Assembly: GCA_964636705.1 (NCBI GenBank)
Contig: CAZWUJ010000018.1
Location: 12,498-76,497, forward strand
From: VXRJ01 sp964636705
Lineage (GTDB): Bacteria; Acidobacteriota; Vicinamibacteria; Vicinamibacterales; UBA8438
Length of the DNA: 64,000 nucleotides
Reading direction: 5' to 3'
Made by a program: the position numbers and the translations under genes. The notes under the pieces are model-generated. The model did no database searches. It had not been told where the DNA came from and saw nothing but the letters and a program-made list of their open reading frames with translations. Below, one piece after another: positions 50,877 through 60,005 of this stretch. The stretch's first letter is position 1. Every line of letters begins with the position of its first letter.

Positions 50877-52258
50877 AGATGTCGTTCGTGCCGCCCGTTC
50901 CGCGGTCGGTCGGCGTTCTTTCTCTTGGCCTCCTCGTGGCCGGTTGCGCCGGTTCGGACGCGCCGGAGCGGACGGACGGGTCGGTCGCGCCAGTCCCCGC
51001 GGCGGCCGATCGGTCCTCGTTGGCGCCGGTCGCGCTGCCCGATCTTTCGCGACTCGAGGCGACGCCGGCGGCGGAGGCGCGCGCGCGCTACGAGGCCGTT
51101 CAGGACGCGCTGGAGCGCCAGGCCCCGGATTCGGAAGTCGCCGATGCCTATGGCGCCCTCGGACTGTTCCTCATGGCGGCCGAGTATTTCGACGCGGCGG
51201 CCGACAGCTTCCGGCATGCGGAGGCGCTCGCGCCGCGCGACGCGCGCTGGCCGTACTACTTCGGGCACCTGCACCGCATGACGGAGAATCGCGACGCGGC
51301 CACCGCAGCCTTCGAACGGGCGCTCGCCCTGCGCCCGGCCGACGTCCCGACGCTGGTCTGGCTCGGGCGGGCTCGCCTCGACCGGGGCGAGGCGGATCTC
51401 GCGGAGCGGCAGTTCCGCCAGGCCGCCGCCTACGACCCGCGTTCCGCCGCGGCGCTTGCCGGCGCGGGGCGGGCCGCCCTCGCGCGGCGCAACTTCCTGG
51501 ATGCAGCCCAGTACCTGGAGGAGGCCCTGGCCTTGGCGCCCCAGGCGTCCCGGCTCCACTACCCGCTGGCGATGGCCTACCGCGGGCTGGGCGAAACGGA
51601 CCTGGCCGAAGCGCATCTCGGCCGGCGCGGCGGCGTGGATCCGCCGCTGGCGGATCCACTGATGGAGGAGCTCGACGGGCTTCTGCCGAGCGCGATGAAG
51701 TTCGAGGCGCGCGGCATTCAGGCGCTGCAGGGGGGCAGCCTGGACGCAGCGGTCAGTGCGTTCCGGCAGGGCCTCGAGCTGGAGCCGGCCAATCCCTCGT
51801 TGCGGCAGCGCCTGGCGACTGCGCTGGCCGCGGGGGGCGACACCGGCGCGGCGATCGAGCAACTCGAGGAGGCGCTGCGGCGATCGCCCGGTTTTGCCCG
51901 GGCGCATTTCAGTCTCGGGGCGATCCTCGCCCTGCAGGGCCGTCAGGCCGAAGCGGCGGAGCACTACGAAACCGCGCTCCGCCTGCAGCCGGGTTACGTG
52001 GAGGCCCGCATGGGGCTGGCCGAGGCGTTGCGGGGAGCGGGACGTCTGGCCGATGCCCTGCCTCACTACGCGCAGGTCACCGAAGTCGCCCCCGGGTTCG
52101 CCGAGGCCTGGTTCGGTCGGGCGGACGCCCTGATCCGGTTGGGCCGACTGGAAGAGGCGCGTGCGTGGCTGGCCGAGGCGCGCAGCGTCCATCCGGATCG
52201 CCCCGAGCTTGCCAGGCTGGAGGCAGCCGTCACCGGGTCGCCGGGCGCGGGGCGGTGA
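50873..52258 (+). CDS. TPR-repeat lipoprotein, paired with CRTAC1 copy 2
   Basis: A 461-residue TPR lipoprotein with lipobox LLVAGC. Repeats include DSEVADAYGALGLFLMAAEYFDAA, DRGEADLAERQFRQAAAYDP and GDTGAAIEQLEEALRRSP. The order of blocks parallels the TPR gene at 47428, including LHYPLAMAYRGLGE against IHYPLAMAYRRLGD, so the CRTAC1+TPR unit has been duplicated. The start is GTG 50873, overlapping the previous stop; ATG 50879 is the alternative. Confidence 0.78.
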   Translation: MKMSFVPPVPRSVGVLSLGLLVAGCAGSDAPERTDGSVAPVPAAADRSSLAPVALPDLSRLEATPAAEARARYEAVQDALERQAPDSEVADAYGALGLFLMAAEYFDAAADSFRHAEALAPRDARWPYYFGHLHRMTENRDAATAAFERALALRPADVPTLVWLGRARLDRGEADLAERQFRQAAAYDPRSAAALAGAGRAALARRNFLDAAQYLEEALALAPQASRLHYPLAMAYRGLGETDLAEAHLGRRGGVDPPLADPLMEELDGLLPSAMKFEARGIQALQGGSLDAAVSAFRQGLELEPANPSLRQRLATALAAGGDTGAAIEQLEEALRRSPGFARAHFSLGAILALQGRQAEAAEHYETALRLQPGYVEARMGLAEALRGAGRLADALPHYAQVTEVAPGFAEAWFGRADALIRLGRLEEARAWLAEARSVHPDRPELARLEAAVTGSPGAGR

Positions 52259-52289
52259 GGCCCGGCGGGTTTCGCCGCCGCCGGGAGGA

Positions 52290-55175
52290 TCAACCGGTCG
52301 TGAGCGGTCCGACGCCGAACTCCGATCCGAGCCACGTCCAGAAGTGTTGCTGCTCCGGGGTGCTCGCGGTCTGGTCCCGCGCCAGGACGGCCGCCGCATC
52401 GCGATCTCCGGCCAGACAGAGGGCGTAGACGAGCAGCGGACGGATCGTCTCGCCGACGAGTCCCTGCCGTTCCGCGCTCGCCAGGGCGTCGACGGCTGCG
52501 GGGTAGTCCCGGCGGGCCAGAGCGGTGAGGCCCCGCGCGTACTCCGCCGCGCCGGTCCCGTCGTCGCCGCGTGCCGCGATGCGGGCCCTGACGTCGTCGC
52601 TGCCCAGCATCCACAGGGGCAGCGTGCGGAGTGGCGTCTGTGTGAGCAGCCAGTGCAGGTCCTCGATCTGCGCCAGCGGCCGGCCACCGTCCCACATCAC
52701 GCGGTTGAGGACCCGCTGGTGGTCGAAGTAGGGCAGCGTCGCGTCGATCAACCCGTCGGGCCAGAGGCGGCGGAGGTATTCCGAGGCCTCCAGCGCGTCG
52801 CGCGCGCGCATGGGATCGAGAACGCTGTCGTAGAGTTCGGTGACCAGCGGATTGCTGCCATACCCCGGATCCGACAGCGACGGCGCCTGCGGGTCCGGCC
52901 GCAACCGGCGCGGATGGTTATCGACCAGGGGCGGCGCGCCCGCCGTTAGTTCATTCAGGTAGCCGGCGTCCCCGACGAACGTGGCCCCGATCTGCTGGGG
53001 CAGTTCGATTCCAATCTCCTCAAGGCGAGCGCGCAGCGCCGGCAGGCGCCACGGCTCGGCAAAGTCCGCCACCGACTCGGGGCCGCTCGCGTTCCGCGTC
53101 CCCGCGAGCATCAGGTCGAACGGCGTGGCGGTCCAGGCCGAGCAGTCGGAGAACACGTCGCAGAACGCCCGGATGATGCCGCTGACGTTGGTGCCCGGAT
53201 CGGGTCGGGCGACGGGCAGCCAGTAGGTGGCGATGCCGCCCTCCGCGAGGCGGTCGTGGACAAGCTGAAAGTACTCGCGCGTATAGATGTTGACGGCGCC
53301 GGGCGTGCGGGGCGGCGGCGGCTCGCCGGTGATGAGGTCGTAGCGTTCCGGCGTTCGATGGAGGAACTGCCGCCCGTCATCGATATGCACGGTGACGCGC
53401 GGGTCGCGGAGCGGGTGTTGGTCCGGGTAGATGAGGTCGCTCATCGCGACGATGTCGGGAGAAATATCCACGACGTCAACGGACTCGACGTCGGGCAGAT
53501 CGAGCGCGGCGCCCGCGGTGACGCCGACGCCGTAGCAAACGACGAGCACGTTCTCTATCGGCCCGCGGTGCGCGAAGAGGGGCCAGTACACGAAGTAGCG
53601 CATGTAGCGCAGGCCGGAGATCCCGGTGCCCGACATCGAGAATCCGTTGGTCACGAGGCGGTTGTAGACGGGCCGTTCGAGCCAGCGCTGCTGCATCAGG
53701 AAGATGGTCTCGGACGGCCCTTCCCGGATCGCGACGATTTCGGATCCGTCGAGGGCATAGGGCTGCGCCACGCGCGCGAAGTAGACGTCGCGCATCCGTC
53801 CGAAGGGGTAGGCGGCAAGGGCGGCAACCAGCGCGACGCCGCAGGCCGCGGTCGCCGGGGCGCGCAGGGCAGTCCGCCAGTCGCGCGCGCCGGACATCGC
53901 CAGAAGTCCGATGACGCCATAGGCGGCGGCCAGCCCGAAGAACGCTGTCTCCATACCGAGAACCGGCAGGAGCACGAAGGCAGCGACCAGCGGTCCGCAC
54001 ATCGCGCCCCCGGTGTTCCACGTCGTCAGCCAGCCCGCCGTGCGGGTCGCGACCCCGACCTGCCGCTGCAGGGCGTCGCCGAGCAGCGTGAAGAAAGCGC
54101 CGGAGAGGAGGGACGGCAGGAAGGTCAGCACCGAGGCGAGCCAGACGACCCGGCGCCACGACTCGATCTGCGTGCCGGTGGTCAGCAGTGCGAAGGCGCT
54201 GTAGGACGCGATGACGGCGCATCCGCTGAGGGTGGCGACGGCGGGGAGGCGCGATGCGGCGCCCGGGCGCCAGCGCAGCCAGGCGGATGCCGTCAGGCCG
54301 CCCAATCCGATGGCGGCCAGCACCACGGCCAGCATCAGGCTGCCGGCGGTCGTGGTCGACAGGACGTACATCGTCAGGAACCGGAACCACAGCACTTCGA
54401 GCGCCAGCAAGACGGCGCCTGACAGGAACGCGCAGGCGAGCAGGTTCACGCGGCGTTCCGGCAGAGCGCCCGGGCCCGGCGCAGTGGAGATGCGCGGCTG
54501 CGCGGCCGCTGGTTGGCCGTAGCGACGGCGTGCCGCCGTGCGATCCGGCTGCTCCGCCACGAGGACCGCGCCGCCGGCTGCGACCAGGCAGAGGAGGGCG
54601 GCGCACAGGGCGGAGCCGGTCACTCCGAGGGCGCCGATCAGCAACAGTTCTGCGCTGGCGACGCCGGTGACGGCGCCCAGCGTGTTCCATCCGTACAGGC
54701 GCCCGAGGGCGGGACCAAGGTCCTCCTGCCGGTGGGTCAGCGCGGCGACGAGCAACGGAAGCGTCGCGCCCATCGCAGTGGCGGGCGCCAGCAAGGCAAA
54801 GAACGCCACGACGAAGCGGATGCCGTTGGCCAGCCAGATCGTTTCCGCAACCGGCGCCGTGGCCGTGGTGATGGCGAATCCCAGGTTCGGCAGGGCCAGG
54901 GCCAGGATCGCGCCGGCCGTCGCGACCGCCACTTCCAGTAGCGCATACGCTCGCACGAGGCGCCGAATCCGGTGGCCGTAGCGGGCGACGAGGGCGCTCC
55001 CGCAGGCGAGGCCGCCCATGAAGCTCGAGAGCACCAGGCTCGTCGCCCAGACGCTGCCTCCGAAAACCAGTCCCGCCAGGTGAAACCAGACCACCTGGAA
55101 GACGAGGCCGGCGGCGCCGGAGAGAAAGCAGACGAGGGCGAGCCAGTGCGCCTGACGCGCAGAAGTCGCGATCAC
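52290..55175 (-). CDS. Membrane spermidine-synthase-like fusion protein, second member
   Basis: A 961-residue protein with the same plan as the gene at 4833: about 13 hydrophobic segments (from WLALVCFLSGAAGLVFQVVWF), then a soluble spermidine-synthase-like domain with VLVVCYGVGVTAGAAL near residue 545 and VDVVDISPDIV for the SAM-type acidic loop. A further C-terminal ~200-residue region holds tetratricopeptide-like helices (AAEYARGLTALARRDYPAAVDALASAE). GTG 55175 overlaps the phosphotriesterase stop (GTGA). The catalytic role is not established for the family. Confidence 0.75.
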   Translation of the reverse strand: MIATSARQAHWLALVCFLSGAAGLVFQVVWFHLAGLVFGGSVWATSLVLSSFMGGLACGSALVARYGHRIRRLVRAYALLEVAVATAGAILALALPNLGFAITTATAPVAETIWLANGIRFVVAFFALLAPATAMGATLPLLVAALTHRQEDLGPALGRLYGWNTLGAVTGVASAELLLIGALGVTGSALCAALLCLVAAGGAVLVAEQPDRTAARRRYGQPAAAQPRISTAPGPGALPERRVNLLACAFLSGAVLLALEVLWFRFLTMYVLSTTTAGSLMLAVVLAAIGLGGLTASAWLRWRPGAASRLPAVATLSGCAVIASYSAFALLTTGTQIESWRRVVWLASVLTFLPSLLSGAFFTLLGDALQRQVGVATRTAGWLTTWNTGGAMCGPLVAAFVLLPVLGMETAFFGLAAAYGVIGLLAMSGARDWRTALRAPATAACGVALVAALAAYPFGRMRDVYFARVAQPYALDGSEIVAIREGPSETIFLMQQRWLERPVYNRLVTNGFSMSGTGISGLRYMRYFVYWPLFAHRGPIENVLVVCYGVGVTAGAALDLPDVESVDVVDISPDIVAMSDLIYPDQHPLRDPRVTVHIDDGRQFLHRTPERYDLITGEPPPPRTPGAVNIYTREYFQLVHDRLAEGGIATYWLPVARPDPGTNVSGIIRAFCDVFSDCSAWTATPFDLMLAGTRNASGPESVADFAEPWRLPALRARLEEIGIELPQQIGATFVGDAGYLNELTAGAPPLVDNHPRRLRPDPQAPSLSDPGYGSNPLVTELYDSVLDPMRARDALEASEYLRRLWPDGLIDATLPYFDHQRVLNRVMWDGGRPLAQIEDLHWLLTQTPLRTLPLWMLGSDDVRARIAARGDDGTGAAEYARGLTALARRDYPAAVDALASAERQGLVGETIRPLLVYALCLAGDRDAAAVLARDQTASTPEQQHFWTWLGSEFGVGPLTTG

Positions 55176-56299
55176 CCCCTCCTTGGCGCGAAGGCGAGCA
55201 GCCGCAACGGATTGTCGACCGTCATGACACGGATCTGTTCGTCGGTGACTCCCGCGTCGCGCAGCATCGGCACGAACTGCGTGATGGTCTTGGCGTAGCC
55301 CGGGCCGCCGTTGCGTTGCGTGTCTCTCGCCGTTGCGAAGTCCGACGCCAGCAGGATGTTCTCGACATGGCCGGCGTCGATGAGCGCCTGAACCATCGGC
55401 ACCTTGTGTTCGTCGGCCTCCGGACCGCCGCCGAGCCGGTCGAACCCGACGAAAGCCCCGCGCTCGGCGAGGCGCCGGTGAACGGTTGCCTCGGGATCTT
55501 CGAGCCCGCCCATATGGCCGATGGCGACGCTGCCGGTCGGGACGCCGAGCGACTCGAAGATGTCGAGTTGCGTCTCCGCTTCGAGTCCGTTGGCGGTATG
55601 CGTGAAGATCGGAACGCTCGTCTGCAGGTGCGCCTTGCCGATGGCTCGGAACACCTTGCGCTCGCCCGGGGTCATCTCCTCGGAACTTGCGATCTCGCCG
55701 AACGCGCCCCAGCGTTCGGCCGTCGCCGCTTCGGCGAGCGCCTCGGCGATCTCGTCCTCGGTCTGATCGGCTAGCTCAGGCGGGTGGAACGGCTCGGTGT
55801 AGTAGCCGCCGCTCACCACTATCGGCATGCCCGATTGCTCGGAGACGGCCCGCAGGAACGACACGTCGCGGCCCATGTCGGCATGGCCGCCGTCCACTAT
55901 GGCGGCCACGCCCTCGCGGGCCGCCGCCTGCATCTCCGCCACCATCATCTCCACGTCCTGCATGAAGTAGGGACTGTCGGGCGGACCGAGGAAGATCTCG
56001 CGCGCGGGGCTGTCTGCGCCCACCAGCCGATCCCAGAACGCAATGTCCAGCGACATGTGTTCATGAAAAAGCACCGCGCCGCCGCTGAGTTGGTCCGGGG
56101 TGAGGTCCTCGAGAATCGTCCGGACGATCGGTTCCTCCGACGCCGTCAAATCGGCTGGCGCCGGCGACTCCGCGGCGGACTCCTCGGGCTCGGGCGCGCC
56201 GCCGCATGCCGCCGCCAGACCGGCTCCGCCGAGTCCCATCAACCACAACGCCTGCCGGCGGCTCCATGCCGCGATACGTACGGGCTCGTTCGCTGCCAT
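55172..56299 (-). CDS. Phosphotriesterase-related (PTE/PHP-like) Tat lipoprotein
   Basis: A 375-residue amidohydrolase-superfamily enzyme with a Tat-type lipoprotein signal (SRRQALWLMGLGGAGLAAACGG). Metal ligands visible are HEHM near residue 110, GEIASSEE in place of the usual carboxylated-lysine region, FTHTANG, GHMGG and LLASDFA. Relatives act as phosphotriesterases, lactonases or amidases; the lack of an obvious bridging Lys argues against a classical phosphotriesterase, though Glu-bridged members exist. GGAGGAGAACTC gives a strong Shine-Dalgarno for ATG 56299. It is coupled to the downstream fusion gene. Confidence 0.78.
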   Translation of the reverse strand: MAANEPVRIAAWSRRQALWLMGLGGAGLAAACGGAPEPEESAAESPAPADLTASEEPIVRTILEDLTPDQLSGGAVLFHEHMSLDIAFWDRLVGADSPAREIFLGPPDSPYFMQDVEMMVAEMQAAAREGVAAIVDGGHADMGRDVSFLRAVSEQSGMPIVVSGGYYTEPFHPPELADQTEDEIAEALAEAATAERWGAFGEIASSEEMTPGERKVFRAIGKAHLQTSVPIFTHTANGLEAETQLDIFESLGVPTGSVAIGHMGGLEDPEATVHRRLAERGAFVGFDRLGGGPEADEHKVPMVQALIDAGHVENILLASDFATARDTQRNGGPGYAKTITQFVPMLRDAGVTDEQIRVMTVDNPLRLLAFAPRRG

Positions 56300-56384
56300 G
56301 AGTTCTCCTCCCGCGCCTTGAGTTCCCGCGATACCCGCGGTCAGCCGGCTGCACGTATCATGCCACTTCAGAGAGGGGGCTGCC

Positions 56385-57125
56385 ATGCCCGGCATGTATG
56401 CGCGACTATGCGTCGGAATTGCGCCGCTTGCGGCGATCCTGGTCGCGGCGGCCCCGGCCTGGTCCCAGCCGCCTGATGCACTGGGCCGGGCGGTCGAGCA
56501 GGCGCTGCGCGACGACCGGGGCCTCCGCGGCGTCGAGGTGTCGGTCGATGGCGGGGAGGTAACGCTTGCCGGCGAGGTGGCGACGTTCTGGTTGAAGCAC
56601 CGGGCGGCGTTGCGTGCTCTGGACGTGTCCGGGGTGCGCTCGGTGGTGAGCGAGTTAACCGTGCCGGCGGGCGAGACGGACGAACGACTGGCGGACGAAG
56701 TAGGCCGCGTCCTCAGGAACTACGCGTTCATGACGGTCTGGGACTTCGTCGGCGCCTCCGTCGATCAGGGGGTGGTGACGGTTGCCGGATGGGTTACGTC
56801 CGAGCGGGACAAGGCAGGTGAGATTTTCGAGCGGATCGCCAGGCTGCGGGGAATTCAGGACATCCGCGGTGAGATAGAGCCCCTGCCAGCCAGCCTGCAG
56901 GACGACCGGCTCCGCCAGACGATCGGCCGGCGCGTTTTCGGCAGCATATCGTTCATGCGGTTCGCGCGGGTGCAGGCGCCGCCGTTTCGCATCCTCGTCA
57001 GCAACGGAACGGTGACGCTGGCCGGCTACGTGCAGAACGACCTCGAGCGCCGCGAGCTCGAGTTGATGGTCGCCGATATCCAGGGTGTTGGTCAGATTTC
57101 GAACCAGCTTCAGGCCCTGAGGTAG
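56385..57125 (+). CDS. Periplasmic protein with three BON domains
   Basis: A 246-residue exported protein (signal peptide LAAILVAAAPAWSQ). It has three BON modules: residues ~33-95 (VEVSVDGGEVTLAGEVATFW), ~100-165 (ASVDQGVVTVAGWVTSERDK) and ~180-246 (ILVSNGTVTLAGYVQNDLERR). BON domains are thought to bind phospholipid or membrane surfaces. The gene is divergent from the phosphotriesterase-like gene across an 85-base gap and overlaps the following barrel gene by one base. Confidence 0.82.
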   Translation: MPGMYARLCVGIAPLAAILVAAAPAWSQPPDALGRAVEQALRDDRGLRGVEVSVDGGEVTLAGEVATFWLKHRAALRALDVSGVRSVVSELTVPAGETDERLADEVGRVLRNYAFMTVWDFVGASVDQGVVTVAGWVTSERDKAGEIFERIARLRGIQDIRGEIEPLPASLQDDRLRQTIGRRVFGSISFMRFARVQAPPFRILVSNGTVTLAGYVQNDLERRELELMVADIQGVGQISNQLQALR

Positions 57126-58099
57126 TGTGCCCTAGAATCAGCAACGTGACTTCTCGGCAGGAGCCCGGTTTCTGGCTGCGCGGCGTGTTTGCCGCCGCGC
57201 TATTCGGGGTGCTGACCGCCCTTCCGGATGCCGCCGGCGCCCAGAGCGAGCGGCAGGGCTTCTATGCGGGACTGCAGCTTGGCCTCGTCAACGCGACTCC
57301 CGTCAGTTCCTCCGTGAGCTTCATCAACCACCCGACCCGTTGCGACGTGCTTCTCTACCCGAGCTCGGTGAGTCCGCCGGTCGGCGATCCCGCGTGCCTC
57401 GACGACGCTACGGCGGTGGTCCTCAACGAGTTCGAGCACGGTCCGGGACCGGCCGGCGGCTTCATGATCGGCTACGCGGCCGGCGGAGTCCGGCTGGAGG
57501 TGGAGTACCTCCACCGGTACCTCGGTGATGACACGTCGCCAATCGGAGGCACGGCCAGCACCGCACTGCAGGACAAGAACTCGGAGTGGAGCAGCGATCA
57601 TCCGCCGGAGGAGTGGATCGGGGACTACGCCGCGCAACAGTTCTTCGCCAACGTGTACTACGACTTCGGCAACGCATCAAGCTGGACGCCGTACGTCGGG
57701 GCCGGCATCGGCCTGGCCGCAACCGACATGAGCTACTACATTCAGTTCATTCGCAAGCCGGAAGCCGACTACTTGCTGGTGGAATTCGATCCCGACTGGC
57801 CGGCCGCCGCCAAGCGCGCGGCCGCGGGTACCGCCAGCATCATGGATACGAAGGCCGCCACGACCGTCTTCGGCTACCAGGTATTGGCCGGCGTCGACTA
57901 CGGGCTGAGCCCGAGAGCGTCCATCGGAGTTACAGCGCGCTGGGCCAGGTTCGGCGACGTGACCCACGACACGACCTGGAACGTGATTCGCAGCCACGCG
58001 CCGGTTCAGGCCGACGGGGTAACACCGTTCGACGCCAGTCTGGAGTTCGGCGGCATCGGCTACCAGGCGGTCACCGTCAGCTTGAAGTACCACTTCTGA
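57125..58099 (+). CDS. Outer-membrane beta-barrel protein (OmpA/porin-like)
   Basis: A 324-residue outer-membrane protein: signal peptide (FAAALFGVLTALPDAAGAQ), then alternating barrel strands such as GFYAGLQLGLVNATP, AGGFMIGYAAGGVRLEVEYLH, FANVYYDF, WTPYVGAGIGLAA, VLAGVDYGLS and the C-terminal AVTVSLKYHF, ending in the aromatic residue that BamA needs. A Cys pair in the first loop (RCDVL and PACLDD) could be a disulfide. GTG 57125 overlaps the BON gene stop; GTG 57146 is an equally plausible start. Confidence 0.75.
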   Translation: MCPRISNVTSRQEPGFWLRGVFAAALFGVLTALPDAAGAQSERQGFYAGLQLGLVNATPVSSSVSFINHPTRCDVLLYPSSVSPPVGDPACLDDATAVVLNEFEHGPGPAGGFMIGYAAGGVRLEVEYLHRYLGDDTSPIGGTASTALQDKNSEWSSDHPPEEWIGDYAAQQFFANVYYDFGNASSWTPYVGAGIGLAATDMSYYIQFIRKPEADYLLVEFDPDWPAAAKRAAAGTASIMDTKAATTVFGYQVLAGVDYGLSPRASIGVTARWARFGDVTHDTTWNVIRSHAPVQADGVTPFDASLEFGGIGYQAVTVSLKYHF

Positions 58100-58159
58100 C
58101 ACTCCGCCCCGTTCCCCCCGGTTGAGGGGCGACGGATGGTCGATGTGCGTGGATTGGCC

Positions 58160-58255
58160 GTCCTCGGCGCAGATCCGTGCCGAGAGCAACGACTACTACG
58201 ACATCCTGGAACAGACGCAGAAAGGCGGCCTGGACGTGACGCTGTGGATGGAGTT
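58160..58255 (+). pseudogene. Fic-family AMP-transferase remnant
   Basis: The short frame SSAQIRAESNDYYDILEQTQKGGLDVTLWME matches the well conserved helix region of DUF4172/Fic-type AMP-transferases (usually SAQIRxERxDYYDILExTQKG). It lacks the catalytic HPFxxGNGR motif and ends eight bases before the tRNA-Arg 3' end. This is a relic left by a rearrangement at the tRNA. Confidence 0.6.
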
Positions 58256-58262
58256 GGAGAGT

Positions 58263-58339
<77 letters not shown>

Positions 58340-58350
58340 ATCCTTTAAAA

Positions 58351-58863
58351 TCAGTAATTTACCGAACTCTCCCCAAAACTGCCAGCCGAATCTGCCAGCC
58401 GAATCGCAAAAGAAACCGCTGTCGGCGCGCGGTTCCCGCGCTCCAAAACGCTCGGTCGCCGCCGCTGCTGCAACGGCGGCGGGGCGTAGATCATCGTCGT
58501 CTTCTGGGCCGTGTGCCCGTTGAGGTTCTGGATGTCCGCCACGTGCGACCCCGTCCACCGAAGCTCCGTGCGCAGCCGTCCAGCTATCCGGGCGGTGCGC
58601 TCCAGCGCCGAGTTCGTGCTCGGACAGGACCAGCCTCCGCAGGCGCGGACCGCCTTGACTAACGGCGTCGCCTCGTCGAGGTGGAAGTTGCCCGGCTGCA
58701 GGCGGACCACCTGCGACGGCCGCGTACCCGTCCAGCGCATGGGCGGTAAGCGTACTACGGTATTGGACTCGAGCGTCAACACGTCAACACGTTGGGCGAT
58801 GTGGCTGCGATGGATCCAGCCTGCCTGCGTGCGGGTCGGACACTCACACACGAAGCGTGACAC
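58351..58863 (-). pseudogene. Tyrosine-recombinase (phage integrase) remnant A
   Basis: Contains parts of a phage-type integrase catalytic domain: MRWTGTRPSQVVRL (Arg-containing box I), WSCPSTNSALERTARIAG, then WTGSHVADIQNLNGH and TTMIYAPP with the nucleophilic Tyr. The block between box I and WSCPS and the HxxR block are deleted, and the N-terminal half is absent. The end of the frame runs to within 12 bases of the tRNA-Arg. Its 3' end carries the CTGCCAGCCG repeat twice (58378-58388, 58391-58401). Confidence 0.75.
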
Positions 58864-58900
58864 GCTGAATGGTGCGGGGGTTCGCAGTCAGTTGCGCGTG

Positions 58901-59335
58901 TCACGGGTCGAGAACGGCCGGACGGACATGCTCCGGCCTGATCAAGGCCCGAAGCTCGACGGCGACGGCAAGATCGTCAGCAGCGTACCCGAAGAGACCG
59001 GCGTGCGATTCGTCGTCCTCGAGAGGGATATGGTCGACACGACCACGCGAACCGACCGCTACTGCCACGGCCGTTAGAGCCGCACCTACGTTGACCACGG
59101 CGAACCTGCCGTTCCGCCTGACGCGATAGCGCTTGAGGCGGAACGCCTCTCGGACACGCTCGACCGCGGCGCCAAGATCCGGCGTGTCGAAGTACTCGAG
59201 CCAGTTGACAGAAAGGTACTCTTCGTCCGGCTTCATCTCGAACGCGGCTGCCGTCGGAAGACCGTCACGGCCAACGGCGGTCGGTTTGCAGTACCGCGAG
59301 AAGTGATGTTCGTCAGGCAGCGGCACGCGGCGCAT
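58901..59335 (-). CDS. Uncharacterised protein, third gene of a three-gene cassette
   Basis: A 144-residue protein. Recognisable segment types are PDEHHFSRYCKPTAVG, AAFEMKPDEEYLSVNWLEYF (residues ~34-53) and RNGRFAVVNVGAA. I have seen similar stretches in hypothetical proteins but cannot name the family or a function. The start overlaps the previous gene by 23 bases. There are no transmembrane helices or signal peptide. The tail ends close to the remnant of integrase A. Confidence 0.6.
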   Translation of the reverse strand: MRRVPLPDEHHFSRYCKPTAVGRDGLPTAAAFEMKPDEEYLSVNWLEYFDTPDLGAAVERVREAFRLKRYRVRRNGRFAVVNVGAALTAVAVAVGSRGRVDHIPLEDDESHAGLFGYAADDLAVAVELRALIRPEHVRPAVLDP

Positions 59336-60005
59336 CCGGGCCGTTCACGGAGGGAACGAATGCCCGCACGGCGTCCAGGGCGCAATCCTTCGGCAGCCCG
59401 CCGTTGACGCGGAGTCGAGGGCCCGCACCTCCAGCTGCCGAGACGCCCGCGAACTGGATTATCCCGTCGGGCAGGAACTTCATGGCCAGAACGCCCCGTT
59501 CAGCCGAGACCCATTCCGCCAGGAGCAGGCCGTCCGGGCTAAGCCCGATCTCCGGCTCGACAAGCCGGCGCTGGCTGAGGAGGAAGAGTGCCAACTCGCG
59601 GAGGGAGGCGAGTACGATGGCCGGTTCATCCGGACCGGCATCCGTCGTCATCTCGTGGAGGTTCCTGATGCGATCCGCAGCGGCGCGGCAGCCTCCGAGG
59701 GACAGGGCCGCGACGACCTCGTCTGGTTGTGTTGCTGCGAGGACACGGTCCGCAGCTATGCTCCTGTCGTCGCGGTAAACGCGCGTGCCCTCGGCGCTGC
59801 CGGGAATGGACCACCAAGTCAACTTCTGGATGTCGGCGGTGTCGTCCGGCAATCGGCCGGCCGTCTCCAGCCGCGTGGGGGCCAACGACGACGTGACAGG
59901 ATCTTCGGGCGCCGCGCGCGGCGCCCGGACAAGCGCTTCCAGGAGCCCGGCCCGCCAGATCTGCTCGACCGCTCGACTCACCGTCGCATCGGATGAGTGC
60001 ATCAT
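59313..60005 (-). CDS. Uncharacterised protein, second gene of a three-gene cassette
   Basis: A 230-residue soluble protein without a recognised domain. It has a Trp-rich centre (IQKLTWWSIPGSAEGTRVY), a helical region (DRIRNLHEMTTDAGPDEPAIVLASLRELALFLLSQ), and a beta-hairpin-like part (GLLLAEWVSAERGVLAMKFLPDGIIQFAGVS). ATG 60005 overlaps the stop of the upstream gene (60002-60004) and its own stop overlaps the start of the downstream gene. Function is unknown. Alternative open frames upstream of 60005 share the neighbour's sequence. Confidence 0.6.
   Translation of the reverse strand: MMHSSDATVSRAVEQIWRAGLLEALVRAPRAAPEDPVTSSLAPTRLETAGRLPDDTADIQKLTWWSIPGSAEGTRVYRDDRSIAADRVLAATQPDEVVAALSLGGCRAAADRIRNLHEMTTDAGPDEPAIVLASLRELALFLLSQRRLVEPEIGLSPDGLLLAEWVSAERGVLAMKFLPDGIIQFAGVSAAGGAGPRLRVNGGLPKDCALDAVRAFVPSVNGPDAPRAAA

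Noticed and set aside
52261..52285. Hairpin CCCGGCGG ... CCGCCGGG between converging genes
   Set aside because: It could help terminate transcription, but there is no T-tract on either side and such hairpins are frequent by chance in GC-rich DNA; not listed as a terminator.
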